Shown piece after piece: positions 13,567 through 13,846 of a stretch of DNA of 13,846 nucleotides. Made by a program: the position numbers and the translations under genes. Positions within the stretch are counted from its first letter, which is position 1; each line of letters begins with the position of its first letter. The DNA is from Propionibacteriaceae bacterium (GTDB lineage: Bacteria; Actinomycetota; Actinomycetes; Propionibacteriales; Propionibacteriaceae), in assembly GCA_905372155.1 (NCBI GenBank), contig CAJPNZ010000086.1:1-13846 (forward strand). Direction: 5' to 3'. Below the pieces are notes generated by a model. It worked only from the letters and a program-made list of their open reading frames with translations, searched no databases and had not been told where the DNA came from.

Positions 13567-13846
13567 AGCCGGTTGACTTGGTGGTTCACCTCAGTCAGGT
13601 GGCTCACGTCCTTCTGGCCGATGAAAACCGCCTCGAATCCGGGAGTGGTCAGGGCCGCCACGTCGGCGGCGTTCATGGTCACCGCCAGGTTCTGGGTGGT
13701 GCCCTCCTTCACGTGCGAGGTGAAGGCCGTGACATCCAGCCCGGATGCGTCGCGTACCTGGATGGAACGCTCCATCGCCTCGAACCTAGCGGGGAAGACC
13801 ACCCCGGTGTCGGCGATCTTCATCTGGCATTCGGAGGAGCCCAGGT
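13548..13846 (-). CDS. Sugar ABC transporter substrate-binding protein, C-terminal part
   Basis: Only the last 99 or so residues are in the window; the frame is open at the right edge. The visible part begins LGSSECQMKIADTGVVFPAR and continues through AMERSIQVRDASGLDVTAFT, with AVFIGQKDVSHLTEVNHQVN near the end. This is the usual end of family 1 (MalE/UgpB-like) extracellular solute-binding proteins, where a secqxxiadxGxVFPA motif precedes the final hinge helices. Such proteins are lipid-anchored outside Gram-positive cells and deliver sugars to a membrane permease; the signal and lipobox would lie outside the window. An ATG at 13823 is internal and not the real start. The stop TAG (13550-13548) is inside the 26-bp dyad, and the ROK gene follows 25 bases later. 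Confidence 0.75.
   Translation of the reverse strand, partial: LGSSECQMKIADTGVVFPARFEAMERSIQVRDASGLDVTAFTSHVKEGTTQNLAVTMNAADVAALTTPGFEAVFIGQKDVSHLTEVNHQVNRLLSLTS

Overview
The window looks like chromosome from a high-GC Gram-positive bacterium (Actinomycetota). The reasons are the strong G/C bias at third codon positions, frequent GTG starts, 4-base gene overlaps, TANNNT-type -10 boxes placed right in front of start codons, and proteins of actinobacterial character. A Propionibacteriaceae-like host is a guess, not shown by the sequence. There are no tRNA or rRNA genes, CRISPR arrays or recognisable insertion sequences.

Layout. Positions 1-177 (minus) hold the start of an unrecognised protein that runs off the left edge. 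A 130-base divergent gap (178-307) carries three direct repeats at exact 21-bp spacing. It is followed by a plus-strand gene for an unusual, shortened sigma-70 protein (308-1111) whose 3' end overlaps the 3' end of dnaG. All genes from 10001 down to 1020 lie on the minus strand. In transcription order they are a DusB-type tRNA-dihydrouridine synthase, citrate synthase, a dNTP triphosphohydrolase (Dgt family), an ABC exporter ATPase, its membrane subunit, a DesK/LiaS-like histidine kinase, a LuxR-type response regulator, and DNA primase. Divergent from dus is a plus-strand M3 metallopeptidase (10059-12110). A 329-base convergent gap (12111-12439) holds only short broken coding-like remnants. 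The right end (minus) has the last 98 or so residues of a sugar-type ABC substrate-binding protein, followed by a ROK-family regulator with a 26-bp dyad between them.

How the genes work together. The four genes at 2877-6221 form one tightly coupled cassette: ATPase, permease, kinase and regulator are joined by three identical GTGA overlaps and preceded by a good TTGACC-17-TGTCAT promoter. This reads as a self-contained sense-and-export module lying between dgt and dnaG, which are direct neighbours in many actinobacteria. Both dgt and dnaG seem to have their own leaderless promoters, so they may not depend on the module. The substrate-binding protein and ROK regulator look like the end of a carbohydrate-uptake operon with local control.

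Most of the window is ordinary housekeeping. The parts most worth a second look are the divergent sigma-like protein with its 21-bp-phased repeats and tail-to-tail overlap with dnaG, the inserted ABC/two-component cassette, the dyad in front of the ROK gene, and the remnant-bearing gap at 12111-12439.
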